Origin: UBA9676 sp036522155
GTDB taxonomy: Bacteria > Actinomycetota > Actinomycetes > Streptosporangiales > Streptosporangiaceae
Length of the DNA: 17,892 nt
NCBI GenBank assembly: GCA_036522155.1
Contig: DATDGI010000455.1
Span: 1-17,892, forward strand
Reading direction: 5' to 3'
The position numbers were made by a program, and so were the translations under genes. This document shows, piece by piece, positions 14,504 to 17,892 of the stretch. The notes beneath the pieces were generated by a model, which was not told the DNA's origin, searched no databases, and saw nothing but the letters and a program-made list of their open reading frames with translations. Position 1 is the first letter of the stretch, and each line of letters opens with the position of its first letter.

Positions 14504-15340
14504 TCACAGGCAGGGCGGGCCGGCGTCAACGATCTCCAGCGACAGCTCAAGCGGATCGAAGTGGATCAGTGACTCCAGCCACCAGGTCATACCCGCCCGG
14601 GCGAGTCCGGCCAGGTCAACCTGGAACGTTTCCCGCCAGGCCGGGCTGGCGTTGCCCGCGGCCACGATGTCGAAGGCCTGGCCCTCGGGCAGCCCGGCAC
14701 GCTGCAGGACGGCGCGCAGGCTGCTGATGTCGTCCGGGGCCGGGGCATTCCCGTGGGTGTCGGGGAAGATGCCATCGCAGCTGACGGCCCGGCGGATCAC
14801 CCGCGGGTGACCAGTGGAACTGCCCACCCATACCGGGATGTGGTGCGGCTCTGCGGTGCCCTCGGCCAGGGCTACCTGGTAATGCTGGCCGTCGTGGCGG
14901 AATGCCTGGCCGGACCAGACGGCCCTCATCACCGCGAGGCCTTCGTCGTACATGGCCGAGCGGGCCCGCAGGTCGGCAGGCTCGCCAAACCGGCTGAAGT
15001 CGCCGGACTCATCTGACCCGAGGCCGGTGCCGAGGATGAGCCGCCCACGGGAGAGCCGGCTGATCGTGCCCGCCTGCCGGGCGACCACCCAGGGACGTCG
15101 CCGGGCCAGCGGCGTCACCATCGGCCCCAGTCGCAGCGTGCGGGTGGCGTGGGCGATAGCGGCCAGGGCGGTCCAGGCGTCGGCCACGGGCATGTCCTCC
15201 CGGACCAGGTGGTCCCAAAGGAACACCCCGTCCCAGCCACTGGCCTCGGCCCGCACCGCCAGGCCGGCGAGTACCTCCGGGTCACCGAATGGCCCGAACG
15301 CCAGCAGGTAGACACCGAAGCGGAGAACATGTCCGGCCAA
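14504..15340 (-). CDS. LLM-class flavin/F420 oxidoreductase 2
   Basis: The 278-residue product is a luciferase-like oxidoreductase: LRFGVYLLAFGPFGDPEVL, SGWDGVFLWDHLVR, RTLRLGPMVTPLARRRPW, RGRLILGTGLGSD, and IPVWVGSSTGHPRVIRRAVSCDGIFP. It is monomeric-type LLM; cofactor (F420 or FMN) and substrate are unknown. I propose the TTG at 15340: GGGGAG lies about 6 bases upstream and the first strand begins just after it. A GTG at 15388 is possible but has no ribosome site and would overlap the divergent acetyltransferase start. No close relation to the LLM gene at 5416 is obvious beyond the fold. Confidence 0.85.
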   Translation of the reverse strand: MAGHVLRFGVYLLAFGPFGDPEVLAGLAVRAEASGWDGVFLWDHLVREDMPVADAWTALAAIAHATRTLRLGPMVTPLARRRPWVVARQAGTISRLSRGRLILGTGLGSDESGDFSRFGEPADLRARSAMYDEGLAVMRAVWSGQAFRHDGQHYQVALAEGTAEPHHIPVWVGSSTGHPRVIRRAVSCDGIFPDTHGNAPAPDDISSLRAVLQRAGLPEGQAFDIVAAGNASPAWRETFQVDLAGLARAGMTWWLESLIHFDPLELSLEIVDAGPPCL

Positions 15341-15372
15341 CCAGTTCTCCCCGCTGTGATAGGAGATGTCAC

Positions 15373-15948
15373 ATGCATCTTGCCGCACCGGCCCAGCCGC
15401 TGACCGATGGCGTGGTGACCCTGCGCCTGCCTTCGGTGGACGCGGGCGACATCGATGCGGTCGCCGGTTATGCCGGGGAGGGGCAGCTCGACGGCGGCTG
15501 GCTGCCAGAGATCCCGCTCGTCACCGCCGGGCAGCTGGTCGCGGACTGGCTCGAAGCGTGGGCTGGCCGGCCCAGCCGCAACGGCCCGGCGTTCGTGGTA
15601 GCCGTCCCGCCCGAGCCCCGGTTCGTCGGCATCGTCGGCGTGGGCGAGCGCGAGGAGGGAGCCATCGAGATGATCTACGGCATGGCCCCGCGCTGGCGCG
15701 GGCAGGGAATGGCCAGCCGCGCCGCCCGGCTCGCCGCGCGGTCGGTGGCCAGCCAGCCCGGCGTGCGCAGTGTCGAGGTGCGGATCGGCCAGGACGCGAG
15801 GGCGAGCCGGCACGTGGCCGTGAACGCCGGTTTCGTCGTGGCCGGCACCGTGCCCCAGTTCGTCCCGGCCACCGGGGAGACGTTCGAGGATCTGCGCTAC
15901 CTGCTTCCTGGGATCACGCCGGGCCGTGAGCCGTCGGCAGCTCGGTGA
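15373..15948 (+). CDS. GNAT-family N-acetyltransferase (RimJ/RimL-like)
   Basis: The 191-residue product has the GNAT pattern: VVTLRLPSVDAGDIDAV at the start, FVGIVGVGEREEGAIEMIYGM (strand 4), the acetyl-CoA motif RWRGQGMAS (107-115), and a late HVAVNAGFVVAGTVPQF (about 147-163), typical of RimJ/RimL-like enzymes where the neighbour-Asn-Gly-Phe motif occurs. The acceptor is unknown. The ATG at 15373 has AGGAG at 15361-15365. Its last 35 bases overlap the convergent CCPW-protein gene. Confidence 0.85.
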   Translation: MHLAAPAQPLTDGVVTLRLPSVDAGDIDAVAGYAGEGQLDGGWLPEIPLVTAGQLVADWLEAWAGRPSRNGPAFVVAVPPEPRFVGIVGVGEREEGAIEMIYGMAPRWRGQGMASRAARLAARSVASQPGVRSVEVRIGQDARASRHVAVNAGFVVAGTVPQFVPATGETFEDLRYLLPGITPGREPSAAR

Positions 15949-16270
15949 ACATGCTGCGGAGGGCGGCAATGCCTACCCCGGTGGAGCGGATGCCCAGCAC
16001 CACGTGCCGGGCATCCGTCTCGACCGTCCAGTCGGCCCATGGGCAGCACTGCTTCTCCGTGGCCACCAGGGTGCGCAGTTCCTCCTCGACGCCGGGCCCG
16101 GGCCGGAAGGACAGGCGCACGCCGTCCCCGGTTTCGGCCCGCCCGGTCATGGCCCGGGCGGCGAGCCGCTGCCAGCGGGCGACTTGACCGGCCAGGCCGG
16201 CCCGCGTCAGGGTGCAGGCGACGGGCACGGCACCGCCGTTCGGCCCGGTAATGGTGTGTTCGTCAGTCAT
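15914..16270 (-). CDS. Small CCPW-motif protein divergent from a MerR regulator
   Basis: I know no function for this 118-residue protein. It has three cysteines: C19 (VPVACTLT) and C75-C76 in the block TLVATEKQCCPWADWTVET. Proteins with a similar E-x-x-CCPF/W block occur next to MerR-type regulators in actinobacteria and proteobacteria (from memory). The vicinal cysteines may bind a soft metal or a thiol-reactive compound. No signal peptide. Start at the ATG at 16270, after GGAGG 6 bases upstream; five more open codons are unlikely. It runs divergently from the MerR gene (80 bases apart) and is probably its target. Confidence 0.75.
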   Translation of the reverse strand: MTDEHTITGPNGGAVPVACTLTRAGLAGQVARWQRLAARAMTGRAETGDGVRLSFRPGPGVEEELRTLVATEKQCCPWADWTVETDARHVVLGIRSTGVGIAALRSMFTELPTAHGPA

Positions 16271-16350
16271 GATCCGCCTCCGCATCGACGGCGGGCAGCC
16301 GCCCGCATGTGCCGCTGGACGGTGCCAGGGTCGGGGTTAAAGTCGACTCG
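16271..16350. promoter_or_regulatory. Divergent promoter region of the CCPW protein and MerR regulator
   Basis: On the plus strand, TGGACG (16316-16321) and TAAAGT (16338-16343) form a -35/-10 pair with 16 bases between. The MerR start codon lies 7 bases after the -10 box. The palindrome AGTCGACT is at 16341-16348. The hairpin GCGGGC-AGCC-GCCCGC (16291-16306) lies in the leader of the CCPW gene. The MerR operator is probably here, but a clear dyad was not found. Confidence 0.45.
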
Positions 16351-16785
16351 ATGTCAAATTCCGAGCCTGGCGGCCCGCGGCTGCTGGCCATCGGCGAGCT
16401 GGCCGGGCTGGCCGGCAAGCGCCCGTCCTTGATCCGCTACTACGAGCAGATCGGCCTGCTGCCCGAGCCGGTGCGCGTGAGCGGGCAGCGCCGGTACGAC
16501 GCGGACGCGGTGCGCACGCTGGCCGTGATCGGCATAGCCCAGCGAGCGGGCCTGACGCTCGATGAGATCAGGACGCTGCTGGGCGCGTCACCGGATGACC
16601 CGGCCGCGATCGAGCGGCTGCGCGACGTGGCCGAGCGCAAGCTCCCCGAGGTCGTGGCCCTGATCGAGCGCACCGAGATGGTCCGCCGCTGGCTGGAGGC
16701 CGCGACCCGCTGCGAATGCCCCGCCCTCGACGACTGCCCGCTGTTCGACGAGCCCGTGCTGGAGGCCGCCCCGCACCGGTACTGA
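16351..16785 (+). CDS. MerR-family regulator with a three-cysteine C-terminus
   Basis: The 144-residue product has a MerR N-terminal domain (LAIGELAGLAGKRPSLIRYYE, about 12-32; GLLPEPVRVSGQRRYD), a dimerising helix, and a C-terminal cysteine block CECPALDDCPLF (C121, C123, C129). The C-x-C-x5-C spacing is that of SoxR minus its first cysteine (Ala118 stands there). It may sense a metal or redox signal. The ATG at 16351 has a -10-like TAAAGT 7 bases upstream, so the mRNA may be leaderless; the frame is open 14 codons further up. It is divergent from, and likely controls, the CCPW-protein gene. Confidence 0.9.
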   Translation: MSNSEPGGPRLLAIGELAGLAGKRPSLIRYYEQIGLLPEPVRVSGQRRYDADAVRTLAVIGIAQRAGLTLDEIRTLLGASPDDPAAIERLRDVAERKLPEVVALIERTEMVRRWLEAATRCECPALDDCPLFDEPVLEAAPHRY

Positions 16786-16805
16786 CGGTCCGCCTAGGCT
16801 GCGGC

Positions 16806-17414
16806 TTACCGGTTCCGTCCATCGGGGAGGGTGCCGTTTGCGGCCTCCCGTGCGGCGCGCTCAACCCGGTCACGGTAGACCTGCCACCACGCCTGATCGC
16901 CGGGTGGCAGGTTGGAACTGCGGGCGGACAGACCCGCGGCCCCGTCGATGAGTTCCCGGATGAGATCGGCATGCCCGGCGTGCCGGCTGGTCTCGGTGGC
17001 GACGCGGACCAGGATGTGGTGCAGCGTCACCTCGTTGCGGTCAGCCGGCCACCACGGCACATGGCCGATGGCATCGAGCGGCAGTGCGTCGATGGTGGCG
17101 TCCGAGTGGGCCCAGGCCCGGCGGTACCGGCCGACGATGCCCGCGCGCGACTCATCCGGGGTGGCAAACATGTCCGCGTTCGGATCGGACTCATCCCAGG
17201 GCAGCTGATCCGGGGACGACCGGCCGAAGGTGTCGCCGAAGTAGCCAAGCTCGACGCCGGCCAGGTGCTTGACCAGCCCGAGCAGGTTGGTACCGGTAGG
17301 CACCATCGGCCTCCGGACGTCGTACTCGGACAGGCCATCCAGCTTCCACAGCAGCGCCTCACGGGCGTCCTGCAGGTAACGGCGGAGATCGGATTTCTGA
17401 TCCATCGGCGTCAT
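16806..17414 (-). CDS. DinB/DUF664-family protein 2
   Basis: The 202-residue product is a second DinB/DUF664 four-helix protein. Candidate metal ligands are H50 (GLVKHLAGVELGYFG), H145 and H148 (TETSRHAGHADLIRELIDG), the same pattern as in the protein at 10643-11128. The central insert (about 62-90) is longer. It may be a thiol-dependent transferase, but the reaction is unknown. Start at the ATG at 17414, or at a second ATG 3 codons later; no strong ribosome site is seen. It converges on the MerR gene with a 20-base gap. Confidence 0.87.
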   Translation of the reverse strand: MTPMDQKSDLRRYLQDAREALLWKLDGLSEYDVRRPMVPTGTNLLGLVKHLAGVELGYFGDTFGRSSPDQLPWDESDPNADMFATPDESRAGIVGRYRRAWAHSDATIDALPLDAIGHVPWWPADRNEVTLHHILVRVATETSRHAGHADLIRELIDGAAGLSARSSNLPPGDQAWWQVYRDRVERAAREAANGTLPDGRNR

Positions 17415-17568
17415 GTGAGGAGTCTGCCAGGGCGGCCCAGTCCGTCGTTGCGGGCTTCCGCGGCCTAGTACCCAAGCCCGGGTACCGCAGGAGGTGGCAT
17501 CCCGGGCATACTGACGCTGTCAGATCAGCGGCGCCGAGGTCCGTGCGTGCCGGGCCAGGGAGGTATCG
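17415..17568. promoter_or_regulatory. Intergenic region with two inverted repeats upstream of the last gene
   Basis: GTACCC-AAGCCC-GGGTAC lies at 17468-17485 and the perfect interrupted palindrome CTGAC-GCT-GTCAG at 17511-17523. CATACT at 17507-17512 could be a -10 box for the last gene, which has the ribosome site GGGAGG at 17558-17563. These elements were read by eye. Confidence 0.35.
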
Positions 17569-17892
17569 ATGCCGGTCATCGTGGTCACCAGGCTTCGGCT
17601 CATGGATCCAGCGCTCTTCGATGAGTTCTTTGCCAGCGCCGTGGCCGTGGTGGAACAGGCGACAAGCTCGGAGGGCAACATCGGCGCGGATGTGCTGGCC
17701 GAGGCGAACAACACCTACTGGACCCGCACCGCCTGGCAAGGGCGCGATTCCATGGATGCGTTCGTGGGGACCGAGCCGCATCTGGGCACCATGGACCGGA
17801 TCGCTGACTGGTGCGATGAGGCGACCTTCGTGGACTGGGAGCAGGCGGGGACGGATCTGCCGGACTGGCAGGAGGGCTACCGGCGGATCGTC
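17569..17892 (+). CDS. Antibiotic-biosynthesis-monooxygenase-like protein, 3' end beyond the window
   Basis: The frame opens at the ATG at 17569, after GGGAGG with a 5-base spacer, and runs 108 codons without a stop to the window end. It begins MPVIVVTRLRLMDPALFDEF, the first strand and helix of a ferredoxin-like alpha-beta barrel. It continues with NNTYWTRTAWQGRDSMDAFV, typical of ABM/monooxygenase-like small proteins, and ends in FVDWEQAGTDLPDWQEGYRR. Such proteins are often of unknown reaction. An antisense frame on this stretch is a shadow. The assignment rests on this pattern alone. Confidence 0.7.
   Translation, partial: MPVIVVTRLRLMDPALFDEFFASAVAVVEQATSSEGNIGADVLAEANNTYWTRTAWQGRDSMDAFVGTEPHLGTMDRIADWCDEATFVDWEQAGTDLPDWQEGYRRIV

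Noticed and set aside
15115..15969. Minus-strand frame of 284 codons spanning the LLM and acetyltransferase region
   Set aside because: It is out of frame with the LLM gene and antisense to the GNAT gene; no recognisable domain.

Overview
This 17.9 kb window is very GC-rich, with almost every codon ending in G or C. That, together with F420/luciferase-like enzymes, a TipA-type MerR regulator, DinB/DUF664 proteins and VapBC modules, points to an actinobacterium, most likely a filamentous actinomycete. The exact genus cannot be read from the sequence. No rRNA, tRNA, insertion sequence, prophage gene or CRISPR array was seen. Nearly all the sequence is coding, and no gene-free stretch exceeds about 300 bases.

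Layout. (1) 1-2940: three plus-strand genes for secreted beta-rich proteins. The first two are clear tandem duplicates; the third is a diverged relative. (2) 3155-6411: a tight operon for reductive pyrimidine (or hydantoin) catabolism, with a beta-ureidopropionase-like amidohydrolase, dihydropyrimidinase and an LLM-class oxidoreductase, separated by only 12 and 8 bases. (3) 6421-9927: a convergent secreted phosphoesterase (PF04185), a possible 31-residue membrane peptide, an EthD-like protein, a TipA-like regulator and a methyltransferase-like protein. (4) 9996-12022: a Phd/PIN toxin-antitoxin pair, a DinB/DUF664 protein, a signal peptidase II, and a 61-residue helix-turn-helix protein with repeated 12-bp sites over its start. 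(5) 12075-13483: a two-gene minus-strand operon of a cytoplasmic Asp-box beta-propeller and a MoaD/ThiS-like protein ending in Gly-Gly. (6) 13765-17892: a second antitoxin/PIN pair, a second LLM oxidoreductase, a GNAT acetyltransferase, a small CCPW-motif protein divergent from a three-cysteine MerR regulator, a second DinB/DUF664 protein, and an ABM-like gene that runs off the right end.

The clearest joint function is the pyrimidine operon: ring opening by dihydropyrimidinase, then hydrolysis of the N-carbamoyl beta-amino acid. The LLM enzyme may supply or follow a redox step. The rest is accessory stress and regulatory content. The items most worth a second look are the Gly-Gly protein/beta-propeller operon, the secreted protein family, the TipA-like regulator that lacks the thiopeptide-binding cysteine position, the 12-bp site array, the CCPW/MerR pair, and the two PIN toxins that each carry glycine at one acidic position. 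Five genes have a -10-like hexamer only 5-7 bases before the start codon, which suggests leaderless transcripts.
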